From an uncultured Collinsella sp. (GTDB lineage: Bacteria; Actinomycetota; Coriobacteriia; Coriobacteriales; Coriobacteriaceae): DNA of 8,082 nucleotides. The stretch is from positions 1 to 8,082 of the forward strand of contig CABRIF010000105.1 in assembly GCA_902470925.1 (NCBI GenBank). The letters run 5' to 3'. Of the stretch, positions 1 to 5,951 are shown one piece after another (the first letter of the stretch is position 1; each line of letters opens with the position of its first letter). The notes below the pieces were generated by a model, which saw only the letters and a program-made list of their open reading frames with translations, had not been told where the DNA came from and did not search any database. The position numbers and the translations under genes were made by a program.

Positions 1-91
1 GCGATACATGTCGCGCTGAGTGTTGGAAGTGTTTCGCTAAGGTTGGAAATCAACGCGTTTTCGGGTTTTACGGCAATAAATGCCTGCGTGG

Positions 92-122
92 TTGCATGTG
101 CAGCTATCCGGTGTGGTATATT
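92..122 (+). promoter_or_regulatory. candidate rho promoter (extended -10)
   Basis: TGGTATATT at 114-122 reads as an extended -10 (TG-n-TATATT, 5/6 to TATAAT). TTGCAT at 92-97 is a poor -35 at a 19-bp spacing, so recognition would rest on the extended -10. Transcription would begin near 129, leaving a leader of about 110 nt before the rho start. The call is by eye only. Confidence 0.35.
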
Positions 123-153
123 CACACTGCGCATGAGCGCATCAATCTTTCAT

Positions 154-203
154 GTGAATAGATTCACGTATCTCCAGTTGCCAGAACGGTCCGGTGTGAC
201 CGT
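154..203 (+). promoter_or_regulatory. inverted repeats in the rho leader
   Basis: Two perfect 6-bp inverted repeats lie in the putative leader: GTGAAT/ATTCAC with a 2-nt centre (154-167) and ACGGTC/GACCGT with a 6-nt loop (186-203). The first resembles an operator palindrome more than an RNA hairpin because its centre is only AG. The second can fold as an RNA hairpin and ends 35 nt before the GTG start. Neither is followed by a U-run, so neither is an intrinsic terminator. Confidence 0.3.
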
Positions 204-238
204 GTTGTATTGGACATGAGAAGAAAGTAGTACAACCT

Positions 239-2563
239 GTGTCTGATGAAATGAATACCGAGGCACCGCGCAATGAGGCGAGCGTATCTCAGACGGCCCC
301 CGAGGCGCCTGAGACGCAGGCGCCTGAGACGCCGAAGGCGCGTCGCCGCACACGCAAGGCGGCTGATTCCGACGGGTCCCAGGAGCCGGAGGCATCGTCT
401 GAGGAATCCCGTCCGAAGCGCGCCCGTCGTCCCCGCGCACGCAAGGCGGCGGAGGAGCGTGCGCCTGAGTCGGCCGAGGTGATGCAGGCCCGTGCCCTGG
501 CGCAGGTCAGCCAGGCGTCGGTGGTGCGTCGCCAGCGCCAGCAGGCCGAGCGCGCCGCTGAGTTGCTGGCGCAGGCGGGGGAGCGCGGGGACGCCGACGA
601 GGCGCCCGCTTCTACCGCCTCCGCGCGCCGGGCGGCCGCTCCCGCCCCCGAGGCCGCCTCGCCTGCATCGGGGCCTGCCGGCGCCGCGTCTGCTGCCGTC
701 GAGCCGGCATCTGCTGCCGCCCAGCCCGCGTCCCGGCGCGCAAAGGGTCCCGAGGCTCCGCAGACGGCAGAGGCGCCTGCCTCTCCCGAGCAGATCGTGA
801 TTCCGTTCGTCGATCCGGCGCTGCGCCCGCACCGGCGCGGCCGTAAGCCCAAAGCCTATGTCGAGGCGGAGAAGGCCGCGGCCGCTGCCCTGGCTGCGGC
901 GCAGGCGGCCGCACAGGCGGCGGCTACAGGCGAAGGCGAGCATGCGTCGGGTGAGGCTTCCGAGCCGGCCGTCGACGTGCGCCCGGGCCGCAAGGCGCGT
1001 GCGCGCAAGGGTGAGGGTGCCGACGGCCGTGCGCATGACGGCGCATCCGAGAAGACGTCTGAGCGCCCGGGCCGCAAGGCGCGCCAGGACAAGCGCGACG
1101 AGGGCAAACGCGACGACAGCAAGCGCGATGACGCGAAGCGTGACGATGCCAAGCGCGAGGACCGCTCCGGCAAGCCCGGCCGCGAGCACAGCGAACGCTC
1201 CGGTCGCGACGGCAAGGGTGACCGTCGCGGGCAGCGGCAGCAAAATCAGAACCAACGCAATAAACGCAATCGCAACGCGCCGGTCGAGCCGAGCCTCACG
1301 CGTGACGAGCTGGCGTCCATGAAGGTCGCCGAGCTCCGCACGAAGGCCAAGGAGCTCGAGATCGATGTCGCGGGCAAGAAGAAGGCCGAGCTTGTGGAGG
1401 AGGTCTACGCCGCCGCGGCGCGCGCCGAGGGCTTCCGTGAGATCGAGGGCATTCTCGACATCACCAACGAGGGCTTCGGCTATATCCGCGCCCACGGCTT
1501 CATGCCCAGCCGTGACGACGCCTTCGTGGCGGCGAATCTCATCCGCGGCGCCCGCCTGCGCTCCGGCGACCTGATAGCCGGCACGCTGCGCCCCGCCCGT
1601 GTGAACGACAAGTTCCCTGGCCTGGTGAAGCTCCGTTCCGTGAACGGTATGGACCCCGAGCAGGTGCGTCAGCGTCCGAAGTTCTCCGATCTCACGCCGA
1701 TCTACCCCAACGAGCCGCTCAAGATGGAGTGCGGCCGCGATTCGATCACCGGGCGCGCCATCGACATCGTGAGCCCGATCGGCAAGGGCCAGCGCGGCCT
1801 GATCGTGTCGCCGCCCAAGGCCGGCAAGACCACCATCCTGAAGAAGATCTGCCAGTCGATTGCGGTGAACAACCCCGAGGTGCACCTTATCTGCCTGCTC
1901 GTGGACGAGCGCCCCGAAGAGGTTACCGACATGCAGCGCTCCATCAAGGGCGACGTGGTGGCCTCGACCTTCGACATGCCGGCCGACAACCACACGCGCG
2001 TGTCGGAGCTCGTGATCGAGCGCGCCAAGCGCATCGTGGAGATGGGCGGCGATGTCGTGGTGGTGCTCGACTCCATCACCCGCCTGGCGCGTGCCTACAA
2101 CCTCGCCGCGCCCGCTTCGGGCCGCATCCTTTCGGGCGGTGTGGACTCGGCGGCGCTGTACCCGCCCAAGCGCTTCCTGGGCGCCGCCCGCAATATCGAG
2201 AACGGCGGCTCGCTCACCATCCTCGCCTCCGCGCTCATCGACACCGGCTCCAAGATGGACGAGGTGATCTTCGAGGAGTTCAAGGGTACCGGCAACATGG
2301 AGCTCAAGCTCGACCGCGACCTGGCCGATCGCCGCATCTTCCCGGCCATCGATCCGGTGGCGTCCGGTACGCGTAACGAGGATTTGCTGGTTGACGAGCA
2401 GATGCGTCCGTTCGTGTGGGGCATTCGCCGCATTCTGGCGAACATGAGCAACACGGAGCGTGCTGCGGCCTCCTTCATCAAGGGCCTGAAGGGCACCAAC
2501 TCCAACCAGGAATTCCTGATCCGCACGGCCAAGAAGGCCGCCGATCACGAGGCGTCGCTGTAG
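239..2563 (+). CDS. rho: transcription termination factor Rho
   Basis: Hexameric RNA-dependent ATPase/helicase that loads on C-rich unstructured RNA and pulls RNA polymerase off DNA; cytoplasmic. At 774 aa it is far longer than E. coli Rho (about 419 aa). Residues 1-350 are a low-complexity Ala/Arg/Lys/Glu extension ending in Asn/Gln/Arg-rich sequence. A Rho_N helical domain follows (about 351-393), then the cold-shock-like RNA-binding domain (about 398-475, with EGFGYIR), then the ATPase core. In the core I see Walker A PPKAGKTT (525-532), LLVDERPEEV with catalytic Glu557, Walker B VVVVLD (606-611), the Q-loop region near SGGVDSAALYPPKR (632-645), R-loop KGTGN (682-686), and SGTR with arginine finger Arg712. 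The core is intact. GTG at 239 is chosen because a purine-rich stretch precedes it; the ATG at 251 has no better site. Long basic/acidic insertions before the core are known in actinobacterial Rho and add RNA affinity. The gene converges with the reductase downstream. Confidence 0.98.
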   Translation: MSDEMNTEAPRNEASVSQTAPEAPETQAPETPKARRRTRKAADSDGSQEPEASSEESRPKRARRPRARKAAEERAPESAEVMQARALAQVSQASVVRRQRQQAERAAELLAQAGERGDADEAPASTASARRAAAPAPEAASPASGPAGAASAAVEPASAAAQPASRRAKGPEAPQTAEAPASPEQIVIPFVDPALRPHRRGRKPKAYVEAEKAAAAALAAAQAAAQAAATGEGEHASGEASEPAVDVRPGRKARARKGEGADGRAHDGASEKTSERPGRKARQDKRDEGKRDDSKRDDAKRDDAKREDRSGKPGREHSERSGRDGKGDRRGQRQQNQNQRNKRNRNAPVEPSLTRDELASMKVAELRTKAKELEIDVAGKKKAELVEEVYAAAARAEGFREIEGILDITNEGFGYIRAHGFMPSRDDAFVAANLIRGARLRSGDLIAGTLRPARVNDKFPGLVKLRSVNGMDPEQVRQRPKFSDLTPIYPNEPLKMECGRDSITGRAIDIVSPIGKGQRGLIVSPPKAGKTTILKKICQSIAVNNPEVHLICLLVDERPEEVTDMQRSIKGDVVASTFDMPADNHTRVSELVIERAKRIVEMGGDVVVVLDSITRLARAYNLAAPASGRILSGGVDSAALYPPKRFLGAARNIENGGSLTILASALIDTGSKMDEVIFEEFKGTGNMELKLDRDLADRRIFPAIDPVASGTRNEDLLVDEQMRPFVWGIRRILANMSNTERAAASFIKGLKGTNSNQEFLIRTAKKAADHEASL
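979..1083 (+). repeat. 21-bp direct repeat inside the rho N-terminal extension
   Basis: An identical 21-bp stretch starting GCGCCCGGGCCG occurs at 979-999 and 1063-1083, 84 bp apart, in frame, and encodes the same RPGRKAR peptide twice. This suggests an internal duplication within the disordered, basic part of Rho. Confidence 0.8.
1091..1162 (+). repeat. KRDDx pentapeptide repeats in Rho
   Basis: Residues 285-308 are consecutive KR[D/E][D/E]x units (KRDEG, KRDDS, KRDDA, KRDDA, KRED). The DNA copies differ at several wobble positions, so the repeat is maintained at the protein level or is old. The segment is highly charged and presumably disordered, and sits just before the Arg/Gly/Gln/Asn-rich stretch that leads into the Rho_N domain. 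Confidence 0.85.
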
Positions 2564-2604
2564 GACATCTGCTCCGGCAGCCGGGCGCCGGTGTATCGGT
2601 TCCT

Positions 2605-2660
2605 GCGGTCAGGTGCCGGTGCACCGGTGCCCGCGGTCAGGTGCCGGTGCACCGGTGCCC
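2605..2660. repeat. two tandem 28-bp repeats between rho and the reductase
   Basis: Two identical adjacent 28-bp units (2605-2632 and 2633-2660) start GCGGTCAGGTGCC. A decayed copy lies just upstream (about 2578-2604), and GCG of a further copy follows. Each unit contains the perfect 12-bp palindrome CCGGTGCACCGG, extendable to a 10-bp stem with G-U pairs. It sits between two converging stop codons, so it could act as a bidirectional RNA-folding 3' end. There is no T-run, so it is not a canonical intrinsic terminator. Confidence 0.85.
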
Positions 2661-2686
2661 GCGTGCCAACCCTGCGCGGCGTGTCC

Positions 2687-3463
2687 CTACAAGATTCCGA
2701 GCGCCCGTTCGATCTTGAGGGCCATGGGGTAGGGCAGCACGCGCGAGGCGGCATAGTAGGCCTTCATGTCGAGCGAGGGGATGCACAGGCTCCGGCCGGC
2801 GCGGGCGCAGCGCAGCGCCGTGCGGACCACGTTGTCGGCCCGCTCGAATCCGATGGCGGTCATGCGGCGCGCCGCCGCGGCGTCGCCCGGGGTATCGAGA
2901 AACTCGGTCTGCATGAATTTGGGGCAGACCGCCGTCAGGTGGATGTCCACCTCGCCCAGCTCGGCATCGAGCGATTTGGTGAGATCGAGGATGAAGCGCT
3001 TGGACGCCGAGTACACCGCAAGGTTGGGTTGGGGGAGAAAGGCCGCAACGCTGGCGATATTGATGATGCGGGCGCCTGCCGTCATGTGCGGCAGGGTGCG
3101 GTACGTGAGCTCAACCGGGGCCTGGACCAGCAGCTTGACCATGTTCGAGGCGTCTGTTTCGCGTGCGCTCGCAAAGGGGCCGAACGTGCCGAAGCCCGCG
3201 TTGTTCACCAGCAGGCGCACGTCCGCGTCGTTGCAGGCGGCAAGCTCGCGGTCAAGCGCATCGAAGGAAGCGGGATCGGTGAGGTCGAGGCACAAGGCGC
3301 GCACGGGCGTCTTGCAGGTGCGCGCGAGGGCGTCGAGCCGCTCCTGACGGCGGGCCACGGCCCAGATCTCGTCGATGGGGCCGGCGCCTCCGGCATCGAC
3401 TTGTTTGGCGAATTCGCGACCAAGTCCCGAGCTGGCTCCGGTGATAAGGGCGATGCGCGTCAT
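2687..3463 (-). CDS. SDR family NAD(P)-dependent oxidoreductase
   Basis: A 258-aa classical short-chain dehydrogenase/reductase, cytoplasmic, using NAD(P)(H) to oxidise or reduce an unknown carbonyl/alcohol. The cofactor-binding TGASSGLG lies at 8-15, the basic pair Arg38-Arg39 after the second strand favours NADP(H), LDLTD is at 59-63 and NNAG at 87-90. The catalytic Ser138 and Tyr151-x-x-x-Lys155 (YSASK) are present. The length is typical. The Asn usually found in the helix after NNAG appears to be Leu112 (MVKLLVQAP), and the PG after strand 6 is PK (181-182), so proton relay or specificity may differ from standard members. The start is well supported by AAAGGAGG six bases upstream of ATG. 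The gene is monocistronic, converging with rho and divergent from the AAA-ATPase gene. The substrate cannot be inferred. It resembles the broad DltE/YqjQ-like oxidoreductases of unknown substrate. Confidence 0.93.
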   Translation of the reverse strand: MTRIALITGASSGLGREFAKQVDAGGAGPIDEIWAVARRQERLDALARTCKTPVRALCLDLTDPASFDALDRELAACNDADVRLLVNNAGFGTFGPFASARETDASNMVKLLVQAPVELTYRTLPHMTAGARIINIASVAAFLPQPNLAVYSASKRFILDLTKSLDAELGEVDIHLTAVCPKFMQTEFLDTPGDAAAARRMTAIGFERADNVVRTALRCARAGRSLCIPSLDMKAYYAASRVLPYPMALKIERALGIL

Positions 3464-3469
3464 GGGGTG

Positions 3470-3477
3470 CCTCCTTT
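3470..3477 (-). promoter_or_regulatory. strong ribosome-binding site of the SDR gene
   Basis: AAAGGAGG on the minus strand, 6 nt upstream of the ATG at 3463. This near-perfect Shine-Dalgarno sequence fixes the start of the reductase. Confidence 0.85.
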
Positions 3478-3782
3478 GTCCGTGGTCCTGCTGCTGGCGT
3501 GTGCGAGGGCGGGCCGCGTTTCGCCTTCAACCGTGGCCTCGGTGCCGCATGCGCCGCCGCGCAGCGGTTCTGCCGTGTTGGCTGCTGCCGCAGCCTCGCC
3601 TCCGCGCGCATGCCGACAGCAGGGCCGTGGTATGCGTCTGGCTCTCTTGTGCCCAAAAGCGCGCCGACCATGCCGTGAGCGGATGCGGTGCGTATGTCAT
3701 CTGCACGTGATGCCTACGTATTAGGGCGGGCCTTGCGGTCTCGATTTGAGGATGCCCGGTCTCAAGGGCGGCTGCATGCCAA

Positions 3783-3808
3783 TTGAAGGCAATCGCGCAT
3801 GGTAGGAT
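3783..3808 (+). promoter_or_regulatory. weak candidate promoter of the AAA-ATPase gene
   Basis: TTGAAG (3783-3788) lies 14 bp before TAGGAT (3803-3808), which is preceded by TG in the extended -10 position. The spacing is short, so only the extended -10 is plausible. Transcription would start near 3815, consistent with translation from ATG 3835 and not from the upstream ATG at 3799. Confidence 0.25.
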
Positions 3809-3834
3809 GGTGGCTGTCTATGAAAGGTGGGGCC

Positions 3835-5622
3835 ATGTCGGTTGAGCTACGGAAACAGGCTGATGGCATATGGGCTGCTCCCGGTGCGCGCATCATCGAC
3901 CGCACGGGTCGCTGCCGCCTGCCGATCGGGGATGACGGGTTCGAGCGTGCAGCCGTCGGTTCAGTGCTGATCGACAAGACCGGCCTCATCGTCGACGTGC
4001 TGGACTCGGGCTATACCGCGACGCTCTTCTGCCGTCCGCGCCGGTTTGGCAAGACGCTCAACATGACCATGATGAAGGCGTTTTTCGAAATGCCGCCTGC
4101 TGGTGCCGACAATGCATTCCTGTTCGAGGGCACTGAGGTTTGGGAGCGGGGCGACGGGGCGTATCGGCGTCATTTTGCTGCCTATCCCGTCATCCATCTC
4201 AGCATGCGCACCGTCAAGGGCGACACCTGGGAACAGACCTATGCCGCACTCAAGGACATGCTTGCTGCGGAATTCGAGCGTCATGCGTATCTGTCCAAGT
4301 CTCCCGCGTTGGATGGGGTGACGCTCGAGTCGTTCGACCGCATCCGTGCCGGAGGCGCCTCGGAATCCGACTACGCAGGCTCTCTACTGCATCTTGCGCG
4401 CTTGCTGCGTGCGCACCATGACGTGCCTGTCGTGTTGCTGATCGACGAATACGATGCCCCGGTGATGGCGGGCTATTCGGCTCCAGAGGGTGGATGTTAC
4501 CGTAAAGTCGTCAGCTTTCTCAAGCGTCTGTTCATCGGTCCGCTCAAAGATGGCGGTGAGGTGCTCGCGTTCGCCTGCCTTACCGGCGTGCAGCGTATCT
4601 CCAAGGAATCGATCTTTTCCGATCTGAACAACCTCGTGGTGTCAACTCCGCTATCGACCGACTCCGATGAGCGTTTCGGCTTCACCGATGCCGAGGTTGC
4701 CGCCCTTTCTGCCTACATGGGTTACCCAGGTCATATGGATGAGGCGCGCCGCTGGTACGACGGCTATCGCTTTGGGCGCGCGGAAGTCTACAACCCCTGG
4801 AGCGTGCTCAACTATCTCAACTACGGATGCACGGCGGACGTGTATTGGGGCAACACATCCGGCAATGCTGTTGTGGGCGACCTGATTCGTCATGCCGACC
4901 CGGAGACGACGCAGGAGGTCTATGACCTTTTGGAGCCCGATGGCGTGGTATGGGCTCCGCTCGATTTGAGCGTCGTCTTTCCCGAGATGGGGCTCAGAGG
5001 CGATGCGCTGTGGAGCATGCTCTATCTTTCGGGCTACCTCACAACCGACGAGACGGCGCTTCCCAATGACGCGCAGTCGCTTCGCCCTTTGCGCATCCCG
5101 AATCTCGAGGTTGCTCGTCTGTATCGCGCCGAGATCATCGAGCGCTTCCTGACGGTTGCCGGCGGGCGCACGCGCTCCATGCGCCTGCACGAGGCCCTTG
5201 TTGCCGGGGACGAGGAGGCGTTTGGCCTCGAGCTTGCGCGCATTGCCGAGAGCGCGGCGAGCTCATTCGATTTGACGAGCGAGAACAGCTGGCACATGCT
5301 GCTGCTCGGGTTGCTGTTCAACATCAGAGGCTATGGTGACCCGCGGTCCAACCGCGAGCATGGTCTCGGGCGGCCGGACATTCGCATCGAGCCAGTGGAG
5401 TCGCCGTTCGCGCGCGGCAAACGGCCACTGGTCACCATTGAGTTGCAGTATCGGCGTCAGGCGAGCGCGCAGGATCTTGCGGAGCTCGCGGAGGCTGCAC
5501 TGAGGCAAATCGAAGAGCGTCACTACGACGAGGCCCCGCTTCCGCCGCAGGCACAGGGTCGCGTCAGGTGGGGTATCGCCTGTTCGGGAAAGATTGTCGC
5601 AGGAAAAGCTATGGTTCTGTAG
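3835..5622 (+). CDS. AAA-ATPase-like / PD-(D/E)XK nuclease-superfamily protein (DUF1703 type)
   Basis: A 595-aa protein of the predicted AAA-ATPase family with a C-terminal PD-(D/E)XK-superfamily domain (PF09820 plus PF08011 type). The family is abundant and multi-copy in gut bacteria and has no established role. The N-terminal half has the family's arginine-rich P-loop, RPRRFGKT (67-74), Walker B VVLLIDEYDAP (199-209), the sensor-like GVQRISKESIFSDLNN (251-266), and the characteristic WYDGYRFG and VYNPWSVLNYL (307-328). The C-terminal domain has SNREHGLGRPDI (505-516, Asp515), IELQY (535-539) and an ending with QIEERHY and GIACSGK. In family members known to me the second nuclease motif is E-x-K; here Gln538 replaces Lys, so nuclease activity is doubtful. 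ATG 3835 is preferred because AAAGGTGG lies 4 nt upstream; in-frame ATGs at 3799 and 3820 lack a site. No signal peptide or membrane segment. The gene stands alone and uses more A/T-ending codons than rho, which may reflect transfer. Confidence 0.9.
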   Translation: MSVELRKQADGIWAAPGARIIDRTGRCRLPIGDDGFERAAVGSVLIDKTGLIVDVLDSGYTATLFCRPRRFGKTLNMTMMKAFFEMPPAGADNAFLFEGTEVWERGDGAYRRHFAAYPVIHLSMRTVKGDTWEQTYAALKDMLAAEFERHAYLSKSPALDGVTLESFDRIRAGGASESDYAGSLLHLARLLRAHHDVPVVLLIDEYDAPVMAGYSAPEGGCYRKVVSFLKRLFIGPLKDGGEVLAFACLTGVQRISKESIFSDLNNLVVSTPLSTDSDERFGFTDAEVAALSAYMGYPGHMDEARRWYDGYRFGRAEVYNPWSVLNYLNYGCTADVYWGNTSGNAVVGDLIRHADPETTQEVYDLLEPDGVVWAPLDLSVVFPEMGLRGDALWSMLYLSGYLTTDETALPNDAQSLRPLRIPNLEVARLYRAEIIERFLTVAGGRTRSMRLHEALVAGDEEAFGLELARIAESAASSFDLTSENSWHMLLLGLLFNIRGYGDPRSNREHGLGRPDIRIEPVESPFARGKRPLVTIELQYRRQASAQDLAELAEAALRQIEERHYDEAPLPPQAQGRVRWGIACSGKIVAGKAMVL

Positions 5623-5759
5623 GGATAGCTGCGGTTACGGGGCTGTTTCTAGATTCCTGATTCGGTTGTTTTGACCGGCCACGACTGTGTTCGAGGTTGA
5701 GAGTTCGGGCATTTGCCCTCTGGGATGCGCGATCCTGTCGATAAACAGCGGGCGTGCGC

Positions 5760-5788
5760 TTGCAATTACCAGCTGGTTCTCGCATAAT
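5760..5788 (+). promoter_or_regulatory. promoter of the membrane protein/VanZ operon
   Basis: TTGCAA (5760-5765) and CATAAT (5783-5788) are separated by exactly 17 bp, matching the housekeeping sigma consensus at 4/6 and 5/6 positions. The start would be near 5795, giving a leader of about 157 nt. This is the best promoter in the window. Confidence 0.6.
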
Positions 5789-5840
5789 GCAGAATAAGAT
5801 TGCGGCGGAAAACGCACCAGAAACGCACCACCTTCCGCTC

Positions 5841-5915
5841 GGGCATTTCGATGCCCCTGCATTTTCTCATCCCGTCTTTCGCGCGATCGCAGCCGGGCCC
5901 GCATGCGGGCTCCGG
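5841..5915 (+). promoter_or_regulatory. two RNA hairpins in the operon leader
   Basis: The first hairpin is GGGCAT-TTCG-ATGCCC (5841-5856), a perfect 6-bp stem capped by a stable TTCG tetraloop. The second contains the 14-bp perfect palindrome GCCCGCATGCGGGC (5897-5910), flanked by CCGG on both sides with a one-base bulge (5893-5915). Both lie between the promoter and the ribosome-binding site. The first is followed by CTGCATTTTCTC, which is too weak for a standard terminator. They could stabilise the message or regulate initiation; no known riboswitch was recognised. Confidence 0.5.
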
Positions 5916-5951
5916 TGTATCTGCAGGCGTGTGAGGACGAAGGAGCATACC

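Larger units (their letters stand above)
1..238 (+). other. rho upstream region and 5' leader
   Basis: This stretch holds no convincing full-length gene. It contains a candidate extended -10 promoter, an imperfectly symmetric TATTCACA/TGTGAATA pair (119-126 and 153-160), a palindrome GTGAAT-AG-ATTCAC (154-167), a 6-bp hairpin ACGGTC/GACCGT with a 6-nt loop (186-191 and 198-203), and a 28-codon open frame (133-219). The purine-rich stretch GAGAAGAAAG just upstream of the rho start is a weak ribosome-binding site. The leader, about 110 nt if the promoter is right, is long enough for attenuation or autoregulation of rho, which is known in other bacteria, but nothing here proves that. Confidence 0.5.
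3464..3834. other. divergent intergenic region
   Basis: About 370 bp between the reductase (-) and the AAA-ATPase (+). I see no gene with a convincing start site. A GC hairpin GGCTGC-TGCC-GCAGCC lies at 3580-3595, CGGTCTC occurs twice (3736-3742 and 3757-3763), and TTGAG/CTCAA (3746-3750 and 3761-3765) can pair. No clear promoter for the reductase was found on the minus strand. Open frames here are GC-driven read-through on either strand. Confidence 0.5.
5623..5951 (+). other. intergenic region and leader of the membrane-protein operon
   Basis: The first part, after the AAA-ATPase stop, has GGGC-ATTT-GCCC (5707-5718), a small hairpin without a T-run, so termination of the upstream gene is unclear. 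From 5760 there is a good promoter, then a leader of about 157 nt with two strong hairpins, then the ribosome-binding site AAGGAG (5940-5945). An upstream in-frame GTG start at 5754 is rejected because it would precede the transcription start and would translate through the hairpins. Confidence 0.6.

Noticed and set aside
164..2548. 794-codon open frame antisense to rho
   Set aside because: It is the mirror of rho in a high-GC gene, where stop codons are rare in the complementary frame. It is low-complexity, has no family motifs, and rho is certain on the other strand.
3375..3710. 111-codon plus-strand frame in the divergent spacer
   Set aside because: No ribosome-binding site, Arg/Cys-rich composition typical of off-frame GC sequence, and it begins inside the SDR gene.
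2591..3724. 377-codon plus-strand frame across the SDR gene
   Set aside because: It runs antisense to an SDR with intact motifs and a near-perfect ribosome-binding site, and begins inside the tandem repeat.
3799..3834. Upstream ATGs at 3799 and 3820 for the AAA-ATPase
   Set aside because: Neither has a Shine-Dalgarno sequence, and the first overlaps the candidate -10. ATG 3835 has AAAGGTGG just upstream.
5754..5951. N-terminal extension of the membrane protein from GTG 5754
   Set aside because: It overlaps the promoter, crosses two hairpins and lacks a ribosome-binding site, whereas ATG 5952 has AAGGAG at ideal spacing.
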